Assembly: GCA_037126765.1 (NCBI GenBank)
Contig: JBBCBC010000031.1
Location: 5,527,638-5,591,637 of the forward strand
Reading direction: 5' to 3'
DNA: 64,000 nucleotides
Origin: Stenogyne calaminthoides
Lineage: Eukaryota; Streptophyta; Magnoliopsida; Lamiales; Lamiaceae
Shown here: one piece after another, positions 12,720 to 24,891 of the stretch
How positions within the stretch are numbered: the first letter of the stretch is position 1
Layout of the letters: every line of letters starts with the position of its first letter
Notes under the pieces: generated by a model
Seen by the model: the letters and a program-made list of their open reading frames with translations, nothing else
Told to the model about the DNA's origin: nothing
The model's database searches: none
Made by a program: the position numbers and the translations under genes

Positions 12720-14578
12720 TGTTAGGGAATGATTTACCTGCGAATCTATTAGGAATTGAATATTTAAATACAAATTTAATTCTTATAATTATTACTAGCA
12801 TGAATTAATCTATATTAATTCAAATAATAATCCAACAACATATCATGCATATAATTAATTCCACGTAAATCCCTGCACGCGGAATTCTACGGTTCATTAG
12901 GAACGTATTCTCTTTGGGATATGGTGATAAATTTTGATTAAACTAACCAAAAAGAACTTCCCAAGTATTTGTTAATCCTTGTCGACAATCAAAGGAAGGA
13001 TACTTCGAACAATTAACAAATGGAAAAAAATAAACTTTGTTTGCACCACTTTAGGTGGATTTGCTAATTTTTCCGGCGACATGGAATTGTACTTGGGAAT
13101 GAAAGAACCATCCCCTATTTATAGAGTGAGGTGGTCGAAATTTTTAGGGCAAAATAATGTGGGAAAATCTTTCTTGAATCCAGAAATCTTGAATATATCT
13201 AAGTATATTCTTTTTTCCCATAATTATAATATTCCACAAAATCCCACCTTCTGTTTTTTATGGATAATTTTGAAAATAGGGTAACAAGATTCCAAGACTT
13301 GGATCTTCTTGAATTTATGACATATTCTTGTATTTCAAGAAATACATATCTTCCATAATATTTTTCAAGAAAATCAAGAAAATTTTTCTTGCCCTCTATA
13401 TTTCAAGATTTTCAAAATTTCTATTATGAATAACCAAAATTAGATTTCTTGAATTTAATGAGATAATCTTGTATTCCAAGAATACATATCTTCATTCCAT
13501 AACAAAATTTTAAAAAAAATCTTTTCCCTTATCCATAATTTTTAAAAAATTACAAGGGAAAAATAGTCAACAATATTTATTTTATTTTTAAACACTTTTT
13601 TCGTTATTGGACTATATGTTGGGCTGAGGACCTTTAGAGAATTAAGATTGGACGCCTAATGGGTCTTGAATTATCAATATTGAGCCACAATATTATTCCA
13701 AGCCCATAAATATTAATTAATTCCCTTCCATAATTAATATTGCACTATCCATCTTAACTCATATTAGGATCCAATATATGCTCCCGTTATTATTTCCCGT
13801 GTTTAAGATTATCTAGCCCATTAATTAATTCAAGCCACCTAAAATAGATTTCCATTAATTAATATTCTTTTTTGTCATACGTCATTAAAGAGCGGTTCCA
13901 ACATTATTATCCATCTGGGAAACTAATTCCACTTGCAAGATTTGGTATGTGATAAAGCATGAACCTCGAGGGGCAAATCAAACAAAGCGTACTTGCACCG
14001 ATTCTCAGGTATTAAAATCTTGGCAATCACATGTGACCAATAATATTGCCCGAGATAAAAAAGTATTGAATCTGGTTGATTCTCTGCCATGATAAATCAA
14101 AAGCAATAGTTACCAATCACCGCGTGATCTGTTTAAGGAGCGAAGATTAAGAAATAGCAACCAGCGAGGGTCTAATTATTCCTTGTTGGATTAAGAATTT
14201 ATCCTCCACAGGGTCTATTCGGTGCGCCCGGTCATGCACTATGTGTGTAATCTCTTAGTCAGGAAACAAAGCCAATCACAAGCCTTACACTTCCAGCTTG
14301 CTTTTTCCGCGATGGGTTGTTCATTTCCATCTAAGTGGTGAATGGTGTACTTTTGAATTACAAAAAGGGGCTGTTAATTTAATCTTACGTGATTTGGTAT
14401 CACTAAATTTAACTACAATGTAACTGATGCGATTTATTGAGCGTTATCGCATTAAATATATGTAAAAATTCGATAATATTTAAAGCTTGTCGGTGATAAA
14501 CAATTTATTTTGGTAAATAAGTCCGAAATTGATTTGATTATACAAAGTAAAAGCATACTTTCCGATATAATCTCAACA
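12720..14578 (-). repeat. 5' LTR of element A
   Basis: It is 1,859 bp, from TGTTAGGGAAT to TCTCAACA on the plus strand, so one base has changed near each end relative to 5352-7191. A TATA box (CTATAAATA, minus) is at 13117-13125. It shows many small indels against the other copies. Confidence 0.88.
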
Positions 14579-15778
14579 CCTTCTCTATTAATCCTTCATT
14601 TCATCATAATTAAAAATCAAAGCATACACCACATAAAGAGTATCGTTCTCGTCTCTTATCTGCAAAAGCATTGATCCCCACCGTTATAGCGGCTGCCACC
14701 ACAAAGATCTACTCGAATCTCTTCCATTCAAACAATGGCAAGGCGTTAGGTTTTTAATTTTTTATTGTTAGAAAGGTTTGGGGTATTAAAAATTATGTAT
14801 GAGAAATTTTTGGATTTTTAACCCAAAATGAACTAATTAGCCCATTTCAAATATCCATCAATGAATGTATTTGTAATGATTTAGAACTAAAGGCCGATTT
14901 TTCAAAAATTTATCAATTTTAGATTCTTTTTCTGAATATTCCATACTTTTTAGATTTATAGGTGTAAAGATTTTTAACTTTTGTCTGCCTCTAAAAGTAT
15001 TCGAAATAGAATTGAGTAAGGAAATTAATTTTGAAAAAAAATACAAATTTTTTGAAAACTTTTTCGAAATCCTTGAAATTTTGAATTTCTTTTCGAAATG
15101 TCAACAAAATTTTGAAAAAATCAGGTGTGCATTTTTTTAAAAGATATGATAGAAAAATAAGCTCATGGGTTATAAACAAAACGTGAGTACCCTTGAACGT
15201 TCTTCTTTGGATGTTTCTTTTTGACCGTAAAAGTTGTCTTTTGCACACATTTTTTAGAAACCTGTTAAATTCTATTAGGATAAGACGCGTGTATGCGGTC
15301 ATAATAGAGAATGAGAGAAGAAAATGAGTTATGCATTTCCTAATAATGGGGGTGCTAATAACCTGTCCCTTATGTTTATTTAATTTGGCCCCAAAGTTTT
15401 TTTTTTTAAAAATGGCCCAACTTGAGATAATGCCCATTTAACTTAAGATGGATAACGAATAATAGCTAAATTTAGAAAATTAAATTAAAAAAATAATCAA
15501 AAGGTTAGGATTAAACTTTTCTTGTCATGTATGAAATCTTCCAACCAGTGTCCGATGGAAAATTTCGCTCAAGAGAGGCCCCAATTAATGATGTCAAAAT
15601 TTATAGAAACATTTTATGTGAAGTTTGTTTCATAATTGCCATCTCATTCTTGTATAGAAATTAATATTATAGCAACTATAGCATTAATTTCTACAAGCAA
15701 TAGTATGGTAAACCATTAAATTCATGAAACTTTTGTCAAATTTATATGACTATCGGTTTACAAATGGAAATGGAGTAC
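14579..15778. other. intergenic DNA, no supported gene
   Basis: It begins with the right target duplication of A. 14584-14760 is less AT-rich than its surroundings and could be a gene relic, but no frame was recognised. The rest is AT-rich. Confidence 0.55.
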
Positions 15779-16205
15779 TTTTATCGATTAAAAATTTGAA
15801 AGATAGTAAATCTATCAATTTGGGGCCTAAAAGATTTTTCTATCGGTTTGAAGGCCTGAAAAAATAGAAAACTATCAATTCATGGCACAGGAAGATATAA
15901 ACCTATCAATTCAAGCCCTACATTTTAAAAGGTCATATTTATCACTAAACCTAAACCTGAACCATAAATCCAAAACCTAAACACCGAACCCTAAACCACA
16001 ACCATGAATCCTAAAAATAAAAAATAAGGACATGAAATATAATGTCAAACATGACCTTAAAATATGTGAGCCTCAAATTGATAGTTTATGTTTCAAGACT
16101 TGATTGATAGTTTTTCTATCTTTCAGGGACTTGAGTTGATATAAAAAATTTTCGTCTTAAATTGATAGATTTATAATCTTTATTTTCTGGATTTATTTTT
16201 CCTTT
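15779..16205. repeat. long-inverted-repeat element, copy 1, with telomere-like core
   Basis: The left arm repeats 'ctatcaatt...ggcctgaaaa', for example 'aaatctatcaatttggggcc'. The right arm carries the same words inverted ('aattgatagtttttctatctttcaggg', 'ttaaattgatagattta'). Between them at about 15945-16015 are degenerate 'aaccctaaacc' units. Arms of roughly 150 bp made of short repeats suggest a foldback/MITE-type element. Exact ends and target duplication are uncertain. Confidence 0.6.
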
Positions 16206-17000
16206 AAAAATTAATATATATCCATTTTATGTCATTATAACATCATTTCAAATTATTCAATACAAATAGACTGTTTTATAGCTCATAGGACCTTGTTGAA
16301 TAGTATGGCATGTCGGAATATATATTTTTTGCACCTCCAAGTCTTGTTGCCGTGGTAAACTTTGCAGCACTCAACTAAACCCTCAAAATAGGCAATATTT
16401 CAAGTAGTTGTTTTCTTAAGACAGAGACCATTATGCTTTCAGGAAAAAAAAAGAAAAAATTAAAGGACAGATACCATTAATTAATATTCAATCTATTTCG
16501 TAAAATTTGTGTCTTTGAACTTATTTTTAATTTTTTCAAAAAAAAAAATTCAAAATATTCATCGTTTTACTATTTTTTTATATTTCTCTCTAATATTTAA
16601 TTCATATATCATTTCATTAATATCTTATTAATTTTACACTGTCTAAATTTCTTCTTTAATTTTGCACTAGTTAATTTGTCTTCCCAATAATTAATTAAGA
16701 AGACTAAATATAACAATAAATAATTGGCATATATTATATATATATCATATTTAGCTGCCCAATTGAGAAGGATAGATATATAAAAAAAATTTTTTTTTTA
16801 GTTTCATACAAAATGTTAAATTAAAACAACACAAACTTAAGATCGAATTGGGAGGGAATGCTTCTTCTATTATCAAATTCTTGAGATTTAGTCGCCTCTA
16901 CAAAATTTAACTCCCATCAAGAGTGGTACCATTAGTAAGCGGTGTATTCTTATTATACAAATTAGTTGGTCCTTGGGTGATATCGAATTATTAATAAGGA
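16206..17000. other. AT-rich intergenic DNA
   Basis: It contains homopolymer runs and short TA repeats (about 16730-16750). No gene or classifiable repeat was seen. Confidence 0.5.
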
Positions 17001-17479
17001 GTTTTATCAATCCGGCGCGAAAGATGGTAAAATCTATCAATTTAAAACTGAAAGATTTTTTTCTATCGATTCAAGGCACGAAAAGATAGAAAACTATCAA
17101 TCGCGGCCTAAAAATAAAATGTCAATTCGAGGGCTTATAAATTTTAAAGGCCATGTTTGACACTAAACCCTAAATCCTGAACACTAAACCCGGCCCTAAA
17201 ATCCGAACCCTAAACCTTGAACCATGAACCTCAAACCCCGCAACGTAAAACTTGAATCTTGAACCCTAAAAAAAAAAAATAGGAACATGAAATAAAGGAC
17301 ATGAATGTATGTGTCAAACATGGTCTTAAAATTTATAAACCTCAAATTGATAGTTTTCTATTTTTTGGTACGAATTGATAGTTTTCTATATTTCAGGTCT
17401 TGAATCGATAGAAAAAATATTTCAGGCCTTAAATTGATAGATTTACCATATTTCAGGCCCTGAATTGACATTTTTACTA
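17001..17479. repeat. long-inverted-repeat element, copy 2, with telomere-like core
   Basis: This has the same design as 15779-16205. The left arm has 'ggtaaaatctatcaattt' and 'gatagaaaactatcaa', the right arm 'ttgatagttttctat' and 'aaattgatagatttacc'. The core at about 17160-17270 has units such as 'aaccctaaacc'. The two copies are about 800 bp apart in the same orientation. Confidence 0.6.
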
Positions 17480-17789
17480 TTAATAATTAGGCGATAACGG
17501 AAGCACCTGAATGTTGTTGATGGCAGAAGATAAATTAAATATAGTGCATAACATTAATTAGCATTAATTAAGGTGGCAGCATTACAAACTGACTCCAATT
17601 CAGCAGCTTATAAAATTAATTAGAATTTATGAGACATATTAATGGTATGCCCAGGGCAAGGGATGGTTTTACGAGGCCACGCTTATACTATCACTCTTTT
17701 ATTTATTTTTAAAGCAAATTTGTTCACGCTTAGGATTTGATATTTATTTTTTGTTGTAAGAATTCCTCAATTTGAACTATAACTATATA

Positions 17790-18065
17790 CTCCATCATCC
17801 CAAACTTAACATTTACGGTTTTTGTTTTGGGAACTTTCCATATTAACTCCATAATTCCCTTAAATGGAAATACCTAATTTATCACTTTTATCACATAAAA
17901 TACTAATAAACAACTCATTCTACTTACCTAACTATTCCATCACTTTATTATTTTATCACATAAAATACTTTAATAAACAATATTTCTATATCCTTTTATC
18001 ACTCTATTATTTTTTCTTAAAACCCGATGCACAAATAAAAGGTTGAATTTGGGAGCGAAGGGAAG
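17790..18065. mobile_element. Stowaway-type MITE (276 bp)
   Basis: It is flanked by TA (17788-17789 and 18066-18067). The left end 'ctccatcatcccaaacttaac' is matched by the inverted right end (read back as cttcccttcgctcccaaattc). This fits the Stowaway terminal pattern CTCCCTCCGTCCC. It is AT-rich inside and has no ORF. Confidence 0.65.
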
Positions 18066-19743
18066 TAACATATTATACAAAAAAAGAGTCGTTTCTTAAA
18101 GTAAAATCTTTCGCTAATTGATGATATATTGCAGGGATAGGATGAGCTATACAATATTTTTCTATTTATAAAATGTATACATAGTAATTAACATAAGAGA
18201 CACTCTTGTTTAAAATAATTTTATACGTGAGATGGATTTTTACTTAATTATTTGAGTCATTATTTATTTTAAGAGTAGGTCTCCTGTGCACCAAGTCTGT
18301 ACCGCACTCTTATTTCGGTATAGTAGTGATCCATTAAAAATGAGACTTAAATCATTAATGAAAAAGAGGATCCACAATAAAATAAAGAGATCAAAGAAAG
18401 AGTGCCTGGATCTAAAATCCGTGCACCAAAGTGTATATGAGACCTTACCTTTTTTAAAATATGATTACGTTGGAACTGCATAAATTCATTAATCATATAA
18501 GTAAATAAGATTCATTTCAAGTATGAGAAATTTTTTTGCTTATAATTTTTTAAATGGCTAAAGGATATTTACTATGGGAAATAAATAGAGTATTATATTA
18601 AATTTCAACATGTATCATGAAGAGAATTTATATAAACACACTTACAATAATTATAAATTTGATAATTTTACTATCTTTTATACTCTAAATTAATATTCTT
18701 CCTATTAATTTTAAAACATTCTTATAATATTGGTAAAATTTTGAAGTAGTTACAATATCATTTAACAAAAAAATCTGAGTCACCTACATATGATCAGCAT
18801 CACAAGAATTTGTGGGACAGTTTAAACGGATTTATGTAATTCGTTTACGGCTGATCACTATTTGAAAAAAAAATCTCACATATATATACTTGCTCATAGA
18901 AAATAAATTTTATACTATTAAAAAAGAACATATCCAAGACTTGCCACTTCGTTATTCCTAAAATAAAATATGTAATTATTTAAGACAAAAATTTACGTGA
19001 GACAAACTCATATATAGAATCATAAACTTATAACTCTCTTTAAATCATAAGTATTTTGAATCTAAATGAAAGTGTAAATATTATTAAAGTGGAATTTACG
19101 TTCCATATATATAAAACTCTTATACAAAATTTCTTAACTAATTATATATTTGGAATTAAATGTTTTTGTGGTTCAGCATTATGCTTCGTTTTTGAAATTG
19201 ATCCCCATTATTTTTTGGCGTTTGATTTTGATCATTTAACCCATTTGTAGCGACCGTCGATAATCATCACTGTGTAATTATTTAGTTTTTCTCTTTAATT
19301 TTTATTTTGGGGTTTTGTCTTTTCAAAAAATTAAAAACTTGCAGACCAAATCAAAACAATCTGTATCAATTTCAAATTGACGCCTTAAAATTATTAATAC
19401 TGAAAAATTTCCCTAAATATTTTCCTGACAATAGAAGATTACAAACATGGACATATATGGAAGCTTAACTAATTATAAAATCACCCATTATATTGCTGTT
19501 ATTAGGCAACTTAAAAGGAAGGAAGTATGGAAGTGCTGAATTTAGTTTTCTGAGCTACGTAGTTTGTTTATTTAATATATATTAATAATTGTAATTTAGT
19601 TGGAAAAAGGCAAAAATTAAAGCTGGCAAACAATAAGCCACAACAGAAAGTAGCCTTATAGCAAATAAATTGGAAAGGCGGATACACCTGCACAATAACA
19701 ATAACACACACGCAACCCTAACACTTCATTTTCTTCTTCTTCT
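18066..19743. other. AT-rich intergenic DNA upstream of the UMAMIT-like gene
   Basis: No gene was seen. The part just before 19744 is the likely promoter region, with CA and CT-rich stretches. Confidence 0.5.
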
Positions 19744-19753
19744 CTATATATAA
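19744..19753 (+). promoter_or_regulatory. TATA box of the UMAMIT-like gene
   Basis: 'ctatatataa' follows a CT-rich stretch (ttcttcttcttctct), about 100 bp before the first ATG at 19855. A TA dinucleotide run (19792-19812) lies in the presumed 5' leader. Confidence 0.5.
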
Positions 19754-19854
19754 CACACACTACATATTATCATAATTCATAATTCAAGAACATATATATA
19801 TATATATATATAGTTTTTTACAAGAAATATATATAAATAAAATAATAAAATAAA

Positions 19855-22800
19855 ATGTCAGTGATTTGGTGGCGTTGGTAAGCATGGTGGTGTATTGCAA
19901 TTAGGGTATGCAGGAATGAACATTATATCGAAGCTTGCTATGGATTCTGGAATGAACCCTTTGTTCACGTTTGCATATCGTCAACTTTTGCAACTCTTGT
20001 TATTGCTCCTTTGGCTTATTTCATCGAGAGGTATGCTAATTCATTCTTTTTAATATTATAAGCCCAATTTAATTAGGCCATGCAAATGTTTTCTATATTT
20101 TTTAAAGGGTGGTTTCATTTTCGTTCGGAACGCAAGCAATTCATAAATCATGATCTGGGTTTAAAATAAATGCAATTTGTTATATTGAAATATGCAATTT
20201 ATTTACATTGAATAATAGTTTCGACGATTAAATAGAATGATTCCATGATTTAAAATCTTATTCGACTTTTATACAGCATCTGAATGATTTTTTTTTTAAT
20301 TTGTAGGTTTTCTTTAGTATTTTAATGTTCTAGATTAGTTCAAAGGGCACCCCAAGATCTTATAAAACAATTTTATCCATACAATTTATTTATATATTAT
20401 GTACGCTTAATTTTAAATCTCATTCAAAAGTATTCGTTGATTATTATAAAATTGACAAATAGGTCACCGCAGTGTGTATCTTTAAATGATATGGTGCTAG
20501 TTTTTCATTGAACAAATTTAGATATTATTAACGAACATTTTTTTTTCACTGAACATTATTAAAATAATAATTATTTTCAATGAATCATTTTAACTGATTT
20601 TAAGGAATAATATCAACTATTTTCACATTGAACGATATAAATCGATCAGTATTAGTTCACAAATCAAAGTAATAACATCAATTAAGAAGGGGCGTAAGCA
20701 ATGTTCTTTGCATATACATAATGAAACGTCAATTTAACTATAGTAAAGCAATAAACCTCGACATCCCATCGATCAATAAATAAAAATTAAAAAACTATAT
20801 ACTGATTTATAAAATAAATTTAAAGTAGAGAATTAAGAATATATTGTGAAAATATATTGCATGCATGCATAGCGTGGCAGGCCCTTGAAATTCAGTCACG
20901 AAATTAGAAACATTAGCATATGCATAGGTATATATTTTTTCCACATGAACAACACCTGGACCATTAAACATGTGTCCTAACATACAATTATAATTACGTA
21001 TACATATCTGCATACGTATATATTTTTTATCACGTGAAAACACCCTGGCTAAGCTTCTGTAGTATTTTTTAAGGAATATTTTCATTTTTTGTCACACATG
21101 AACAACACCTGAGTTTCTCATTAAATATATGTCCAAACACGAAATTTATAATACATTTTTTTTTTCCATTTCTAGCTTCATAATTTCTTAAATATGGTAT
21201 TAATTGTCACGACAGCGATGCATATACAAAATAAATAAACGCTGGCAAAATTCTTTTGATACACAAATTTTTTAGGAAAAATAAATAAATTAATGGTTAG
21301 TGAATTGGAGCTTTAGACATCTATATAGAGAAAACATCTATAAATTAATAAACTTGGACCATGAAATTTTCTAAATTTTAAAAAGATATTAATATATCGA
21401 TAAATTAATATTTTATTAATTAAAAAGAGATTTTTTAAATTTAAGAAAATTTATTACATATATTTAAAAATAAAATTAATTCATATATGTTATATTGATT
21501 ATATTCATGCATCAATTAATTCTTTGTAACTAATTATATATATTCATGTATAATATCAATCATTTTATACAATTAACTTGCTATATTTATATGACGTATC
21601 AATTTTGAACAATTCACTTAAATATCTATGTTTCACGTTAAATTAAATTTAACTTGTGAATAAAGTATTATAGCCAATTTAAATATATATGAGCATCGAT
21701 GAATGAAACATATACTTCATATAAATGCTCAATATAGAAATAAAATAATTCAAGTTAATAAAAATCAGTAACAATAGATTCATATTTTAGCAAATTATTA
21801 TAATATTTATAATTGTAATATTTATTAATTTATTAATTTAGAGTTTTAATGAGACCTAATATTTATAAAAGATTTTTTGAAAATTATTATCTTATTATCT
21901 TTTATTGAATTTGATGATTTTTTTTGCAACGCATTCCAATGCCGACGAGAAGACTTTATTATTTTTTAGAGAAAGTTTATTAATTTATACAGTTTTCTTG
22001 TATTAATTAAGAAACACATACATGATGGAGATAAAATTGTTCTTGTTTAATTATTTATTATAATTTTATAAATTTGCAGTTTTAGATTTTCTACATGTTT
22101 TTAATTAATGGGAAGTGATATGGGCTTTTTAGGGCTTATATGTCTAAAACTTAATTTATCTATTATAAATAAATTTTAAAAATATTGGCAAAAAATCTTT
22201 TGATTATTTATAAAAATAAATTATTCCGTTGTAGGTTTAGTCTTTACCGTAGTATTAATCCTCTTACGTCCTGCATCACATATCTAATGTATTTGAAATT
22301 TTATAAATTGCCTCGTTTCTTCTTATTTAATTCTCATTAAGTACATTAAACTAGTTGGAAAATTGAAGTGTTAAATAGGGACATTTTGGTCCACTAATAA
22401 ATAGCCTAAATAATTAATGAGTTAAACAAAAAAAAACAACTATAATTTGGTACGTTTTAGATTAGAAATCTAGTTGTATTTAACAAACTTAATTGCTCAT
22501 TTATCCTTTTTCGTTAATCATTTATCCCTTTTCCAATTTTTCCTTATATATGATCCAAATAAAGTTTTATTAAACCAAAATAGAACTAACATTTCTCTAT
22601 CTGAATAGTCATCATTGTAATAATATCAATCTTTATTTGCTGTTTGTTTTTATTTTAGTACTTTTTTCTATTGCATAAAAATAGATTTTTTATTTGTTTC
22701 CTGATTATTCATCTGAGCTGAGATTTTAGTGTTTTTTTTTTTCAGAAAACAAAGCCCTAAAATGATATCTATCGATCTTTTTCCAGATTTTCCTATATTC

Positions 22801-23020
22801 AGTATTTGGGTAAGTTTCTGATAATAATTCTTACACTTGGAAAATAATTACAAAATTTCAAGAATTTGATACAATTAAATTACCCTTTATTATATGCATT
22901 GCAGGGTGACATTAAATCAGATCACATATTTTGTGGGACTAAAGAATTCGACTCAACTATTAAGCTTGTGCATTGTCAATATTCTCCTGCTGTCACTTTT
23001 ATCATAGCTGTTCCCTTCAG
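19855..23020 (+). pseudogene. WAT1/UMAMIT (nodulin MtN21, EamA) transporter gene, first three exons, frame broken
   Basis: Exon 1 is 19855-20030. It encodes VLQLGYAGMNIISKLAMDSG, then MNPLFTFAYRQ, then (after a one-base shift) TFATLVIAPLAYFIER, the classic first two helices of the family. Exon 2 is 22746-22809 (64 bp; a KTKPKMISI...FFQIFLYSVFG frame after two single-base insertions). Exon 3 is 22905-23020 (VTLNQITYFVGLKNSTQLL, then NILPAVTFIIAVPF after one more shift). Splice sites are GT-AG (ag/gtatgc; ttcag/aaa; gg/gtaagt; gcag/ggtgac; cag/gtgagt). Exon sizes match the family, whose members export or import amino acids or auxin at plasma or vacuolar membranes. Intron 1 is 2.7 kb. The remaining exons are absent, since a gap and an LTR follow. 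An indel in every exon means decay or a poor consensus; reads would decide. Confidence 0.8.
20031..22745 (+). other. intron 1 of the UMAMIT-like gene (2.7 kb)
   Basis: It is very AT-rich. It holds a short dispersed direct repeat ('catgaacaacacctg' at about 20945 and 21107). No coding or classifiable mobile sequence was seen inside. It ends in a T run and TTCAG. Confidence 0.6.
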
Positions 23021-23518
23021 GTGAGTATCGTGAAATAAAAATGAGACACTCTCATACATAGGAATATATCTTTTATTTATATAAATAATGTATTTTAATT
23101 TTTAATTTCTTTTCTGAATAGTAGTGAATGTTTTTTGCAGTACAAGAATATTAACATTTAGTACCAAAATTCTCATCATTCTGTCATTATAATTTCTCTA
23201 AAAAATGCGTAATGACAGAAAATATCCAGATTTATTAAATGATTTTATGTTATTAAACACATGACTTATAATGATAGGATGATGACATAAATTATGTCAC
23301 CGAAGATCAATATTTTTGTACTGTTGTATGAGTCAAATTGAGGAGGAAAAAAATTGGTCCTCAATTGAGATATTTCTAATTAAGACTTAAAAACTCAATT
23401 TAGAATTATTCTTTATATATAGATCTTCACATCTTCTCGCATTAAGGCGAAATATTTTAGAAAATTAATGACTACTTATTTATAAAGAATGAATGTTAAT
23501 TTGTGTTAATTTATATTC
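23021..23518 (+). other. presumed intron 3 start, running into the gap
   Basis: AT-rich sequence after the exon 3 donor gtgagt. No further exon is recognisable before the run of N. Confidence 0.5.
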
Positions 23519-24018
23519 NNNNNNNNNNNNNNNNNNNNNNNNNNNNNNNNNNNNNNNNNNNNNNNNNNNNNNNNNNNNNNNNNNNNNNNNNNNNNNNNNN
23601 NNNNNNNNNNNNNNNNNNNNNNNNNNNNNNNNNNNNNNNNNNNNNNNNNNNNNNNNNNNNNNNNNNNNNNNNNNNNNNNNNNNNNNNNNNNNNNNNNNNN
23701 NNNNNNNNNNNNNNNNNNNNNNNNNNNNNNNNNNNNNNNNNNNNNNNNNNNNNNNNNNNNNNNNNNNNNNNNNNNNNNNNNNNNNNNNNNNNNNNNNNNN
23801 NNNNNNNNNNNNNNNNNNNNNNNNNNNNNNNNNNNNNNNNNNNNNNNNNNNNNNNNNNNNNNNNNNNNNNNNNNNNNNNNNNNNNNNNNNNNNNNNNNNN
23901 NNNNNNNNNNNNNNNNNNNNNNNNNNNNNNNNNNNNNNNNNNNNNNNNNNNNNNNNNNNNNNNNNNNNNNNNNNNNNNNNNNNNNNNNNNNNNNNNNNNN
24001 NNNNNNNNNNNNNNNNNN
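23519..24018. other. assembly gap, 500 N
   Basis: Exactly 500 N, so the length is probably a placeholder. It separates the UMAMIT-like exons from retrotransposon sequence. The missing exons, the left part of the LTR at 24019 and the 3' end of element C could all lie here. Confidence 0.99.
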
Positions 24019-24891
24019 GAGATAAATTGATTAAATTATTTGAATAGACACTTCATCATGTTCAAGACTAATCGAGTATTCGTGAATGAAAGGAGGAAAT
24101 CGCAATTGCCTAATGCGTTTGATTCTGGTGCAGGCATGTTTCTGCAACGCACCTCATATATTGAGAATGTCTGATTTATTGACTAGGGTTCAATTCAGAC
24201 CGTTAGTTTGACTAATCGCTCGGTATATGAGGGCCTATGGGTCACACAACAAGTAGTTCCCTTTTACGGATTATAGTTGGTTGATTAAATGTTAAATTGA
24301 ATTTAATGTTTAATTTATGGAGAAGTAATTAATAATAGATTAATTTAGAATTAATTATTATTAATGTTTAATTAAATTGAATTTAATTAAATAAGAACTC
24401 CCAATAATTATATTTGGAATATAATTGTAGGATTTAATGTATATGGAAATAAATCGTAGAGATTTTCATATAAGACATTTAAATCCGTAGAGATTTATAT
24501 TTAGGGAATTAAATTAAAAGAAATTAATTTAATTCAAGATTAGGGTTTTTATTTCCCTAATTGGGCTAGCTTAAGATTTAAGCTGGGCCTCCCTATATAT
24601 ACAAGCTCTTGGGAATTCACAAACAACGTTACTTCATATTTTCTCCATAAGATCTAGAGTTTGGATTTTCCTAGCAAATCTGTCTCGGGATTCAACGCTG
24701 GCAAATCCATGCAAGTCTGTAATTGAGGATTACGTGGATACCGTAGTAGAGAAATCTGCACTTTCGAAGATTCTTGTAGATTTCGTTATGATTATTGTAA
24801 TCTGTATGCAATTAATTGTTCGTTGTTGGTGAACTTTAATTTCCGCTGCGCATGTGATTACGTGTTTTACGTGCCTCTATAATCCAACAAT
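24019..24891 (+). repeat. 3' part of a plus-strand copia-type LTR (unrelated family)
   Basis: It ends with TATAATCCAACA and has a TATA box followed by a leader-like stretch, so it is read on the plus strand. The end sequence 'ttccgctgcgcatgtgattacg' is of the kind seen in plant copia LTRs. It shares no sequence with the A/B/C LTRs. Its left part is lost in the gap. At 24892 the pol of element C begins abruptly, so this LTR interrupts C. Confidence 0.7.
24593..24602 (+). promoter_or_regulatory. TATA box of the LTR at 24019-24891
   Basis: 'ctatatatac' about 300 bp before the LTR end, the usual U3/R position. Confidence 0.5.

Larger units (their letters stand above)
5352..14578 (-). mobile_element. 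copia element A, complete ends, heavily decayed
   Basis: Two LTRs (5352-7191 and 12720-14578) bound an internal region with gag, protease, integrase, reverse transcriptase and RNase H remnants in Ty1-copia order on the minus strand. A perfect 5-bp target duplication ccttc flanks it (5347-5351 and 14579-14583), proving a single integration event. Total length is 9,227 bp. The LTRs differ by many indels and no internal frame is open beyond about 100 codons, so A looks much older than B. Gag and pol resemble the Tork/Angela group. Confidence 0.9.

Noticed and set aside
14991..15437. 148-codon minus-strand ORF
   Set aside because: Low-complexity, Phe/Lys-rich composition expected from AT-rich DNA; no family motif, no promoter or splice context.
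17160..17270. Real telomeric DNA
   Set aside because: Units are degenerate and confined to the centre of a repeated element; no long exact array.
18286..18470. MITE-like ends (gtgcaccaa / tgcaccaaag)
   Set aside because: The shared words are short and partly in direct orientation; no target duplication was seen.
23493..24047. ORFs across the N run
   Set aside because: Artefacts of translating N; no sequence information.
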